Below, piece by piece: positions 27,183 through 36,401 of a stretch of DNA of 64,000 nucleotides. The DNA comes from Candidatus Poribacteria bacterium (lineage in GTDB: Bacteria > Poribacteria > WGA-4E > JAJDTR01), in contig JAPPIK010000032.1 of assembly GCA_028820655.1 (NCBI GenBank), forward strand, positions 120,250-184,249, given 5' to 3'. Every line of letters starts with the position of its first letter. Position 1 is the stretch's first letter. The notes under the pieces are model-generated. The model was given only the letters and a program-made list of their open reading frames with translations, searched no databases and was not told the origin of the DNA. The position numbers and the translations under genes were made by a program.

Positions 27183-27671
27183 ATGAAACCCAAGATTGTT
27201 ACCATCGGAGTGTATGGATTTGATGAGTCCAGTTTCTTTGAAGCCTTGCGTGAAGCAGAGGTTGATACCTTCTGTGACATTCGCTCCCGGCGGGGATTAC
27301 GTGGTGCAACATACGCATTCGCCAACAGCCAACGCCTTCAAGCCCGACTTGCAGACCTAGGCATTCATTACATTCATCGCAAAGATCTCGCGCCAGCGAA
27401 AGTTACTAGAGATAAGCAGGCGGAAGCAGACAAGGCGGCAAAAATTGCCAAACGCAAACGTACAGTATTAAATGAAGCATTTATAGAGGCATACCATTCA
27501 GATTGCCTATCGACATTTGAACCGGCAAGTCTTCTTAATGACTTTGAAGTGGATACACAGGTCGTAGCGCTGTTTTGCGTCGAAAGAGAACCAGAGGCGT
27601 GTCATCGTTCATTGTTAGCTGCCAAACTGGCGACGGTTCTTAATTTGGAGGTGGAGCATATTGTGCCATGA
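27183..27671 (+). CDS. DUF488 family protein, divergent second copy
   Basis: TIGVYGFDESSFFEAL, DIRSRRGLRGATYAFANSQRL, CVEREPEACHRSLLA. Confidence 0.85.
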   Translation: MKPKIVTIGVYGFDESSFFEALREAEVDTFCDIRSRRGLRGATYAFANSQRLQARLADLGIHYIHRKDLAPAKVTRDKQAEADKAAKIAKRKRTVLNEAFIEAYHSDCLSTFEPASLLNDFEVDTQVVALFCVEREPEACHRSLLAAKLATVLNLEVEHIVP

Positions 27672-30454
27672 AAGTTTTGATAGTTGCGAAAACCAGAATG
27701 GGAAGTGGTGCATGTATTGGGGCGATTACGGAGGACGGAAAAAGCGTTCGATTAATACCGTACGGTGCTGACCCACATGACGGAGCCAATCGGGAATACG
27801 AAATTGGAGACGTTTGGGAGATTTGCGCCAAACCTGCGAGTCAATTGGCCCCGCCACACACAGAAGACATCGTGGTCTACAATAAGAACCGACTTCGCGA
27901 AGCAAAGGACCTCATCGGATCCATAGAAAGATTTATGCCTTCCATGCACGGCAGTCCATTTGGTCTATATGAAGGATTGTTACAAACTACCGGTGACGGC
28001 GCACTGTATGTCACCGAGAAGAGTGGAATTCCCCTATACAGCACAACCTTCTGGCGTCCGGATGTGTCACTTGAGCGCAATACAGAGGGAAGACGTATAC
28101 ACTATTGCTATCCGACCAAGAATGGTGGTTGCACATTTGCTTATGTGGGGTTTGAAGATCGACCGCTTGAAGTGATACCCAAAGATACGCTGCTGCGTAT
28201 CTCGCTCGCTCGACCTTGGCGTCCGAAAGACAGACCGAATGACGAGTTGCGCTGCCATGCACAGATATCCGGTTGGCTCCTCACGGATGAAGACCAAAGA
28301 AAAACGGTACTCTCAAATGATACCGCACGTTCTCGATCTCAGACGACGTCACACTCACCCTCGAAAATCCTTCAAGATGTATTTGGGCATTCACGGTTCC
28401 GTTCGTTGCAGGAGGAAATCGTCGATCACATATTAGACGGTTATGATGCTTTCATTGTCCTGCCAACCGGTGGCGGAAAGTCGCTCTGCTTCCAATTGCC
28501 TGCGCTCATCTTTGACGGCGTGACTGTCGTCATCTCTCCATTGATTTCATTAATGGAGGATCAGGTGATGAAGTTACAACAGCGGAAAGTGGGCGCAACT
28601 TTTCTCAACCACACGGTTGAGTGTTCTGAGTACGTCTCGACGATGCAACGTGTTAAGCGTGGTGAAGTCAAACTACTTTACATGGCTCCTGAAACGCTCA
28701 TGCGACCTGAAATCCTCTTGATGCTTGATGAATCGAATGTGTCGTGTCTTGCAATTGATGAAGCCCACTGTATTTCCCAGTGGGGACACGATTTTCGTCC
28801 GGAATATCGAGAGTTAGTCTCCGTCCGAAGGCGTTTTTCGCACGCAGTTTGCCTTGCACTTACGGCTACTGCTACACCCCGGGTTCAAGAGGACATTAGG
28901 CAATTGCTCTGCATTAGCGAGGAGAGTCAATTTGTCGCTAGTTTTGACAGGGGGAATCTGTTCCTCGCGGTTGAACCAAAAGTTAACATGCTTGAACAGT
29001 CGCTCGCGTTTCTTAATAAACATCGCGGCGACCCCGGTATAATCTACTGCCAAACAAGGGAGCAAGTTGAATCGTTGGCTCATGAGATAGCGCGGCGCGG
29101 CATTCCAACTCTCCCGTATCACGCTGGATTGGACAGCGAAATCCGTAGTAGGAATCAGGACGCTTTCATTACCGGAGAAATTCAGGTGATTGTGGCGACA
29201 ATTGCCTTCGGGATGGGAATAGATAAAGAGGATGTGCGCTTTGTGCTACATACGGGTTTACCAAAAGAACCTGAATCTTACTATCAGGAGATTGGCCGCG
29301 CTGGACGGGATGGCGAGCATGCAGAGTGTCTCCTATTGTTCGGTTGGGCGGATATGGACACCATAAGGCATTTCATCGATCAAGGTACGTCATCTGAGCA
29401 CGAGGGGCGGTTGGACCGATTGAACATACTTGTTGATTGGGCACTTTCAAATGAATGCAGGCGTAAAGGGTTATTAGCTTACTTTGGTGAACGTTATGAG
29501 AATGAAAGTTGTGGAAGGTGTGACAATTGCCGGAAGGAACAGATGAAAAAGGTTGACTTGACTACACAAGCTCAACAATTTCTCTCATGTGCTATACAGA
29601 CAGGCGAGATTTTCGGCGAAAGCCACATCGTTAATGTCCTACGTGGTTCAAAATCACAAAAAGTCATCAATAGCAAACATGATAGACTCTCGACCTACGG
29701 CATCGGTTCAGAGCACAGTAAAGAGGAATGGAGACATGTGGCATTTCAGCTAGTTCAATTCGGATTATTGAACCGAGATTCACAACACGGTAGTCTCCGA
29801 ACGACAGATAAGGGACGGGACGTGATAAATGGAGATGTGCAGTTCTTGGGATTGCCTTGGAATTCGGCAACCCGCAGCGACAAGAATCGTCACAGTTTGA
29901 GAGGGGAGCACGAGAACGGCAAACGCCAATCCGTGATGCACACAATGACAAATCCATTAAAGTTATACGACATTCCCTCGAACATAGAAGAAACTCTCTT
30001 AATGCCGGAAGACGAGGAATTCGATGGAACGCAATTTGAGAAACTGGGCCTTACGTTTGACGAGAAAATTCACAACTGCGCCGCTTACATTAAGAACATC
30101 CGCGCCCAACAGAAGACTTTGGACGCTCACATCGAAATCCTTCAAGAAGAAATGCGTGCACTTCAGGGGAAACGCGAAGAATTGGAGAACAACCGTAAAG
30201 GCGTTGCGCAATACATCAAAGGCTTGCTTGAGTCTCTCGGACTTGAAAAAGCCGGTAACTCTATCCATCGTGTGCGCATCGCCCGTTCTCCACTCACTGT
30301 TGAAGTAGATATGGAAAAACTTGAATCCACATGGATTAAGCGAACAGAGAACGTGTACGCCGATAAGCGCGGAATCATTGAGCACATTAAAAAAACAGAT
30401 GAAACCCCGGATGGGGTCAGGCGTATCGAAAATACTCACCTCCGTGTAAGTTGA
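27668..30454 (+). CDS. RecQ-like DNA helicase with extra N-terminal domain and C-terminal coiled-coil/Gp157-like extension
   Basis: LPTGGGKSLCFQLPAL, AIDEAHCISQWGHDFRPEY, ATIAFGMGIDKEDVRFVLHTGLPKEPESYYQEIGRAGRDG, C-GRCDNC zinc motif; 928 aa with ~230 aa N-terminal and ~150 aa C-terminal additions; ATGA overlap with the upstream gene. Confidence 0.93.
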   Translation: MKVLIVAKTRMGSGACIGAITEDGKSVRLIPYGADPHDGANREYEIGDVWEICAKPASQLAPPHTEDIVVYNKNRLREAKDLIGSIERFMPSMHGSPFGLYEGLLQTTGDGALYVTEKSGIPLYSTTFWRPDVSLERNTEGRRIHYCYPTKNGGCTFAYVGFEDRPLEVIPKDTLLRISLARPWRPKDRPNDELRCHAQISGWLLTDEDQRKTVLSNDTARSRSQTTSHSPSKILQDVFGHSRFRSLQEEIVDHILDGYDAFIVLPTGGGKSLCFQLPALIFDGVTVVISPLISLMEDQVMKLQQRKVGATFLNHTVECSEYVSTMQRVKRGEVKLLYMAPETLMRPEILLMLDESNVSCLAIDEAHCISQWGHDFRPEYRELVSVRRRFSHAVCLALTATATPRVQEDIRQLLCISEESQFVASFDRGNLFLAVEPKVNMLEQSLAFLNKHRGDPGIIYCQTREQVESLAHEIARRGIPTLPYHAGLDSEIRSRNQDAFITGEIQVIVATIAFGMGIDKEDVRFVLHTGLPKEPESYYQEIGRAGRDGEHAECLLLFGWADMDTIRHFIDQGTSSEHEGRLDRLNILVDWALSNECRRKGLLAYFGERYENESCGRCDNCRKEQMKKVDLTTQAQQFLSCAIQTGEIFGESHIVNVLRGSKSQKVINSKHDRLSTYGIGSEHSKEEWRHVAFQLVQFGLLNRDSQHGSLRTTDKGRDVINGDVQFLGLPWNSATRSDKNRHSLRGEHENGKRQSVMHTMTNPLKLYDIPSNIEETLLMPEDEEFDGTQFEKLGLTFDEKIHNCAAYIKNIRAQQKTLDAHIEILQEEMRALQGKREELENNRKGVAQYIKGLLESLGLEKAGNSIHRVRIARSPLTVEVDMEKLESTWIKRTENVYADKRGIIEHIKKTDETPDGVRRIENTHLRVS

Positions 30455-30573
30455 AATGGATAGTGAGTGCCACTCACGGTGACTGTGGTAAATCGTTTAC
30501 AGCTTGGCACTGAGAGTTCAGATCTTGACCTCTAAAACCTTGTTGCAATGAAATGAGATAGGAAGGACTACTA

Positions 30574-31818
30574 ATGAAGAAATTTGCGAATTTATTGGCC
30601 GTATCTTTGTTGCTGATTAGCGGTATTTCAATCGCCGGTGCTACGGATTGGCCTCAGTGGCGTGGCCCCGATAAGGATGGAATCTCTCGGGAAACGGGAC
30701 TTCTCAAAGAATGGCCCGACGGTGGTCCCCAAGTCATCTGGAGAGTACCACTGGGAGAGGGCTTTTCCGGGATGTCTGTCGTTGGTGGGCGAGTCTATAC
30801 GATGTTTTCGGAAGGGGATGATGAGTTTGTTGTTTGTCTTGATGCCTCAAATGGAGAGGAGATTTGGCGGTTTCGATCAGACAGCAACTACCAGGAATCC
30901 ATGGGCGGCAACGGCCCTCGTGCAACTCCAACGATTGACGGAGAGTTGCTCTTTACGGTTACCGCGCAAGGCAAGTTGTACGCTTTAAATACGGCGAATG
31001 GAGCGAAGGTGTGGTCGCACGATCTTCAGGCGGAATTCGGAAGCAAAATGCCCAGATGGGGAGTTTGCACCTCACCCCTCGTTGAAGGCGATTTGCTTTT
31101 GGTTGAGGTCGGCGGGAAGGAAGGAAAATCGATTGTCGCATTTGATAAGACAAACGGCCTCGTCGTGTGGAGTTCCCATACGGACATACTCGGGTATTCC
31201 TCACCCATTGCCGTGACGATCGGTGGGATTCGACAACTCATTGTCTTCACTGGGACTCAGTTAGTCTCCGTTTCGCCCGAAAACGGCAAACTCTATTGGA
31301 CGTACCCTTGGCAGACGCAGTATGATGTCAATGCCGCCACGCCGGTATTTATTCCGCCGGACAAGATTTTCATCTCTTCCGGGTACGGCAAAGGAGCCGC
31401 GGTCGTGCAAATCAGGGTGATGGATTTAACTGAATCCAGCGCCGACATTAGGGCTGTGGAAATATGGAAGAATACAGATATGAAGAACCATTTTGCTACT
31501 TCTGTGCTGCACGGAGATCACCTTTATGGCTTCGACAACGCGATACTGAAATGCATAGATGCGAACTCTGGCGTGGAAAAATGGAAAACACGGGGGTACG
31601 GTAAAGGCACACTCATGCTTGCAGACGACCATCTGATTATTCTCAGTGACCGCGGCAAGTTGGGTTTGGCAGAGGCTACACCCTCCGCTTACACTGAGGT
31701 GGCGAGCGCGGAAGTGCTGAGTGGACTGTGTTGGACGGTGCCGACGCTTGCCAACGGCAGACTCTATGCGCGAAATGAGAAAGAGATGGTCTGTTTAGAA
31801 GTGACGGGACCGAATTAG
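30574..31818 (+). CDS. PQQ-binding-like beta-propeller repeat protein
   Basis: Signal peptide, DWPQWRGPDKDGIS signature, propeller blades. Confidence 0.88.
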   Translation: MKKFANLLAVSLLLISGISIAGATDWPQWRGPDKDGISRETGLLKEWPDGGPQVIWRVPLGEGFSGMSVVGGRVYTMFSEGDDEFVVCLDASNGEEIWRFRSDSNYQESMGGNGPRATPTIDGELLFTVTAQGKLYALNTANGAKVWSHDLQAEFGSKMPRWGVCTSPLVEGDLLLVEVGGKEGKSIVAFDKTNGLVVWSSHTDILGYSSPIAVTIGGIRQLIVFTGTQLVSVSPENGKLYWTYPWQTQYDVNAATPVFIPPDKIFISSGYGKGAAVVQIRVMDLTESSADIRAVEIWKNTDMKNHFATSVLHGDHLYGFDNAILKCIDANSGVEKWKTRGYGKGTLMLADDHLIILSDRGKLGLAEATPSAYTEVASAEVLSGLCWTVPTLANGRLYARNEKEMVCLEVTGPN

Positions 31819-31915
31819 GGTATGTAGGACTTAACGCTAGTTGCTACTGTCAAGATTTTGGACATGCACCGTCGGGTATAATTGAGAATAGCCCATTAAT
31901 CGTGGAGATCTTGTA

Positions 31916-31936
31916 GCACAAACTGTTAGTTTGTGC
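31916..31936. repeat. Hairpin GCACAAACT-GTT-AGTTTGTGC
   Basis: 9-bp perfect stem, 3-nt loop, preceded by TTGTA like the GTAG-hairpins at 38.5, 38.7 and 43.6 kb. Confidence 0.7.
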
Positions 31937-32144
31937 ATCACAAGCATAATTTAACAGATCAAGTGAGAAATCAACCGAGTGGCCAAGAAGAGCCATATAG
32001 ATCCCAAAGCGATACGCAATTCTTGTTCTACAAAGGTGGCAACTTGGGTTAGGACTTAAGAAAAAACAGATATGATAGTTTTCTACGATTTGCCCATGGT
32101 GCCGGTCTGTTGCAAAACCGTGAATATTGATCGTTATTCCTTAG

Positions 32145-33200
32145 ATGAGATATTCACATAACGCTGTGGAGAAGATGACTATGTACCGATGCTACGCTTT
32201 GATTATTGCAATTGCAGTGGGTCTGGCTGCGGTTGTTCCTGTTGCGGGCCTTGCGCAAGTGGAGCAGTGGAATCAAAAGGCGGATATGATGGGTCCCCGG
32301 TTGTTCTTCACCGCTACTGCGGGGGACGGATTGGTTTATGTGATGGGTGGCATGCTTGCGCAGGTTATGCAGAGCACACACGCCTACAACCCGTCTACGG
32401 ACGAATGGAGCGAACGTGCAGACATGCCAACCGCGCGAGCCGGGATGTCCAGTGCCGTAGTTGACGGAAAACTGTACGTCATTGGGGGATGGACCGATAC
32501 CGAACCGGCGATCTCCACCGTTGAAGAATACGACCCGGCGGCGGACACTTGGAGGCAGCGTGCAGACATGCCGACTGCTCGGGCGTTGTTCTCGACCGCC
32601 GCGGTTGACGGAAAGATATACGCCATCGGCGGTATCGCAACGAATATGGGGCCAGTTCTGCCAGCGGTTGAAGAATACGATCCGGTGACGGACACGTGGA
32701 CACGGAAAACGGACATGCCAAATCCGAGATCGGGTATGGCGGCTGCATCCGTCAACGGAAAGATATACGTTATCGGCGGTGCGCCTGCGGTTCAGGGACC
32801 AGTCTTGTCCATGGTTGAAGAATACGACCCAAGAACGGATTCATGGACTCCTATGTCAGATATGCCGACGGGACGAACCGGATTCACGGCGGAAACGGTT
32901 AATGACAGAATTTATGCCATCGGAGGAACCACATTCGTTCAAGGTCCCGGCATGCAAACGGTGGAGGAATACGACCCGGCGATGGACCAATGGGGGGCAA
33001 AGTTGGATATGCCTACGGCCCGCGTGTTTTTGCAGTCGGGCGAGGTGGATGGAAAAATCTATGCTTTGGGAGGCGTTGTGGCAAACATCGGACCGGACAT
33101 TCTCATGACCGTCGAAGAATATGACGCCGGGGTTGTGTCAACTGCAGTAGATCCGATGCTGAAAGTGACATCGGTTTGGGGGGCAATCAAGAAGAATTGA
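32145..33200 (+). CDS. Kelch-repeat beta-propeller protein, secreted
   Basis: Repeats of VEEYDP..DTW....DMPTAR.......DGKIYAIGG; likely start at 32178 (MTMYRCYALIIAIAVG). Confidence 0.9.
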   Translation: MRYSHNAVEKMTMYRCYALIIAIAVGLAAVVPVAGLAQVEQWNQKADMMGPRLFFTATAGDGLVYVMGGMLAQVMQSTHAYNPSTDEWSERADMPTARAGMSSAVVDGKLYVIGGWTDTEPAISTVEEYDPAADTWRQRADMPTARALFSTAAVDGKIYAIGGIATNMGPVLPAVEEYDPVTDTWTRKTDMPNPRSGMAAASVNGKIYVIGGAPAVQGPVLSMVEEYDPRTDSWTPMSDMPTGRTGFTAETVNDRIYAIGGTTFVQGPGMQTVEEYDPAMDQWGAKLDMPTARVFLQSGEVDGKIYALGGVVANIGPDILMTVEEYDAGVVSTAVDPMLKVTSVWGAIKKN

Positions 33201-33201
33201 T

Positions 33202-33873
33202 ATGATAAAGGCTGTAATCTTCGATTTCGATGGACTCATCCTTGACACGGAAAGCCCCGTCTACGAATCTTGGCTGGAAATCTACCAATTGTACGGTTGT
33301 TCATTGCCCATATCCGAATGGTTAAAGTGCGTTGGGACGGCAGATGCCTTCGATCCGTACGATTACCTTGAAGCACAGCTTGGACACGCTCTGGATCGCG
33401 CTGAGCTCCATCAGAAACGGAATGCGCTGAAGAGTAGCCTGATAGATTTGGAATCGGTGATGCCCGGCGTAGAAGATAGAATCGCCGAAGCTCAAGCGCT
33501 GGGACTGAGGCTCGCAGTCGCTTCCAGTTCGCCGAGAAGTTGGGTCGTCGAAAACTTGACCAGATTACACCTCGAACGCCACTTTACTACGATCAAGTGC
33601 TGCGAGGACGTGGAACGTGTGAAACCGGATCCCGCCCTGTATAGGGAGACTTTACGGGCATTGAGTGTGGAGGCGGCCGAGGCCATCGTGTTTGAAGATT
33701 CGCTAAACGGCGTAACGGCCGCCAAGCGAGCCGGTATATTCTGCGTAGCGGTCCCAAACGCGATTACCAGACATTCGTCGTTCGAACTGGCTGACATGCA
33801 GTTGTCGTCTTTGGCGGATATGTCGCTTGCGGACCTCATAAGCGCTACAAATGGCACGGCCCCCGAAAGGTAA
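33202..33873 (+). CDS. HAD-superfamily hydrolase (beta-phosphoglucomutase-like)
   Basis: FDFDGLILDTE, ASSSPRSWV, KPDPALY, FEDSLNGV motifs. Confidence 0.9.
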   Translation: MIKAVIFDFDGLILDTESPVYESWLEIYQLYGCSLPISEWLKCVGTADAFDPYDYLEAQLGHALDRAELHQKRNALKSSLIDLESVMPGVEDRIAEAQALGLRLAVASSSPRSWVVENLTRLHLERHFTTIKCCEDVERVKPDPALYRETLRALSVEAAEAIVFEDSLNGVTAAKRAGIFCVAVPNAITRHSSFELADMQLSSLADMSLADLISATNGTAPER

Positions 33874-33885
33874 ACCATTACGCAA

Positions 33886-35154
33886 ATGAGCGGTATGCAC
33901 CTGTCGACGATTCAACTGGAGAAATTGCAACGCGTGATTTCTTCAGTCTTAAAAGGAAACACATTTTATCGGGGAAAACTGACGTTGGCAGGTATGCATG
34001 AAGAAAGTCAAATCAAATCTGTCGACGATTATCGGCGCTTGCCGTTTACTACCAAGGAGGAACTATCCAACGACCAAACGGCTAATCCGCCGTACGGCAC
34101 AAATCACACCTTTACCCATGACCAATACGTCCGAATCCATCAGACATCCGGAACTACCGGTGCTCCGTTACGATGGTTGGATTCTGCGGAAAGTTGGAAT
34201 TGGTGGGCGCAGTGCTGGAAAGCGGTTTATGATGCCGCGGGAGTGACATCCACCGATCGCATTTTTTTTGCGTTTTCGTTTGGGCCCTTTATCGGTTTTT
34301 GGAGCGCTTACGAAGGAGCGGCGCAAATTGGGGCTTTGTCAATTCCCGGAGGCGGCATGACATCGTTGCAACGATTGTCCGCAATCTTGTTCAACGACAT
34401 CTCGGTTCTTGTTTGCACGCCGACCTATGCACTCCACCTTGCCGAGGTTGCGGAGGCTGAAGGAATAGATATTGCCCAATCAAGCGTCCGTCTCACGATT
34501 CACGCCGGAGAGCCGGGAGCGAGCATACCGTCAACAAAGCAGCGCATCGAAACCGCGTGGGGAGCAAAGTGCTATGACCATGTTGGAGCAACGGAGGTCG
34601 GTGCATGGGGTTTTGAATGTCAAAAACAGAACGGCGTTCATTTGAACGAGGGCGAGTTCATCTTTGAGGTCATTGACCCGGCGACGGGAAGCTCTGCGAA
34701 TCAAGGTGAATTGGTAATTACAAATCTTGGGCGGCTATGTATGCCCGTCATCCGATACCGAACGGGTGACCATGTGAAGTTGTATTCCGGGGCGTGCGAA
34801 TGCGGCCGCTATTTTCGCCGCTTGGATGGCGGCATCATTGGACGCCTTGACGACGCGCTGATCGTTCGAGGCGTCAACGTTTATCCGAGTACGATCGAGA
34901 ACATTGTTCGCGAGTGCCCGGAGGTGGGCGAATTTGCCGTAGACGTGTATCGTCGAGGAGCGCTTGATGAGATGGAAATCCGATTGGAAACTAGCACACC
35001 TGAATACTCCGCTCTTGGGGATGAGGTGAGTCAAGCGATTAGAAAAGCCTTGGGGCTGCGCGTAGCCGCAAAGATCGTCGATCACGGATCGCTGCCGCGA
35101 TTTGAGTTGAAGGCGCGCCGGTTCACAGATCATCGTCAAGATGGAAAAGGGTAA
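33886..35154 (+). CDS. Phenylacetate-CoA ligase-like AMP-binding protein
   Basis: HQTSGTTGAPLRW, DHVGATEVGAWGFEC, YRTGD, LDGGIIGRLDDALIVRGVNVYPSTIE. Confidence 0.9.
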   Translation: MSGMHLSTIQLEKLQRVISSVLKGNTFYRGKLTLAGMHEESQIKSVDDYRRLPFTTKEELSNDQTANPPYGTNHTFTHDQYVRIHQTSGTTGAPLRWLDSAESWNWWAQCWKAVYDAAGVTSTDRIFFAFSFGPFIGFWSAYEGAAQIGALSIPGGGMTSLQRLSAILFNDISVLVCTPTYALHLAEVAEAEGIDIAQSSVRLTIHAGEPGASIPSTKQRIETAWGAKCYDHVGATEVGAWGFECQKQNGVHLNEGEFIFEVIDPATGSSANQGELVITNLGRLCMPVIRYRTGDHVKLYSGACECGRYFRRLDGGIIGRLDDALIVRGVNVYPSTIENIVRECPEVGEFAVDVYRRGALDEMEIRLETSTPEYSALGDEVSQAIRKALGLRVAAKIVDHGSLPRFELKARRFTDHRQDGKG

Positions 35155-35177
35155 ACCATGTACTGGAATATTGCCGC

Positions 35178-36353
35178 ATGAGACGGCGCGACTTTCTCAA
35201 ACTTGTACCACTGAGTGTCATGCCCCAATTGCTGTCAGGGTGTTCGGGAGTCGGTGATCTTTTTAACGATTCCGTTGAAGATGAGAAGTTTGCCCTCGCT
35301 GGATTTCGGGTTGATACGCTTGTGTCGGGATTGGACACCCCGTGGGAAATCGCGTGGGGGCCCGACGACATGATTTGGGTGACGGAGCGCGGTGGAACCC
35401 TTCGACGCATAAATCCGGTTAGCGGTCTTGCAGCAAGCGTAGAAGATGTCGACGTAACAGAGATTGGTGAGAGCGGTTTGCTGGGATTGGCTTTCCACCC
35501 CGATTTTGATGCGCAGCCGTTTGTCTATCTCGTTCACTCTTTTAGCATCGGGAATGAAATACGCAATCGGCTGGTGAGGAGGCGCTTCAACGGTGTCACT
35601 CTCGAAGCTGGCGAGGTACTGCTAGACGACATTCCGGGTGACGGTATTCACAACGGGTCGCGTCTTGCCATCGGTCGCGATCGCTTACTCTATATGACGA
35701 CCGGGGATGCCAATCGCCCGCACCTTTCACAGGAACTGGATTCAGTTGCTGGAAAGGTACTTCGCTTAACATTGGATGGTCTGCCCGCGCCGGGAAATCC
35801 CTTTGGAACGGCAATATACTCGTACGGACACCGCAATGCTCAGGGATTGGTCTTTCATCCCGATACGGACGACCTCTACTTGACGGAACACGGTCCGGCG
35901 GACAACGATGAGGTCAACCGGGTCGAAATAGGACGGAACTACGGATGGCCTAACGTCCATGGATTTTGCGATAATGATGTTCGAATCGAGGATGATTTCT
36001 GCGAGCAAAATCGAGTCGCGGAGCCGGTGGCAGCTTGGACGCCAACCGTGGCTCCATGTGGCGCGGACTTTTACAACTCCAACCTCATACCCGGATGGAA
36101 AGGGAGTTTTCTCTTTACCGCTCTTAGAGGGGAAGCTCTCATCAGATTGATGCTTTCTCCGGATGGCAGTCGGGCGGTCAACGAGGAGATTCTATTTGAG
36201 AGTGAGTTTGGAAGATTACGTGATGTATTGGTGGGCCCTAACGGTCAAGTTTATCTTGCGACAAGCAACCGGGACGGACGCGGTAACCCATCCCCGGATG
36301 ATGACAGGATTCTGCGCGTCGTGCCGGAGTTGGTAAAAGTTGAGAGCGTTTAG
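35178..36353 (+). CDS. PQQ-dependent sugar dehydrogenase (glucose/sorbosone dehydrogenase family), Tat-lipoprotein
   Basis: MRRRDFLKLVPLSVMPQLLSGCSG; GLDTPWEIAWGPDDMIWVTERGG; YSYGHRNAQGLVFHP. Confidence 0.9.
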   Translation: MRRRDFLKLVPLSVMPQLLSGCSGVGDLFNDSVEDEKFALAGFRVDTLVSGLDTPWEIAWGPDDMIWVTERGGTLRRINPVSGLAASVEDVDVTEIGESGLLGLAFHPDFDAQPFVYLVHSFSIGNEIRNRLVRRRFNGVTLEAGEVLLDDIPGDGIHNGSRLAIGRDRLLYMTTGDANRPHLSQELDSVAGKVLRLTLDGLPAPGNPFGTAIYSYGHRNAQGLVFHPDTDDLYLTEHGPADNDEVNRVEIGRNYGWPNVHGFCDNDVRIEDDFCEQNRVAEPVAAWTPTVAPCGADFYNSNLIPGWKGSFLFTALRGEALIRLMLSPDGSRAVNEEILFESEFGRLRDVLVGPNGQVYLATSNRDGRGNPSPDDDRILRVVPELVKVESV

Positions 36354-36401
36354 TCAAGAGATTGTATCCATACGGTCGAATCAACCGTCTCAAGTAAGTC
36401 A

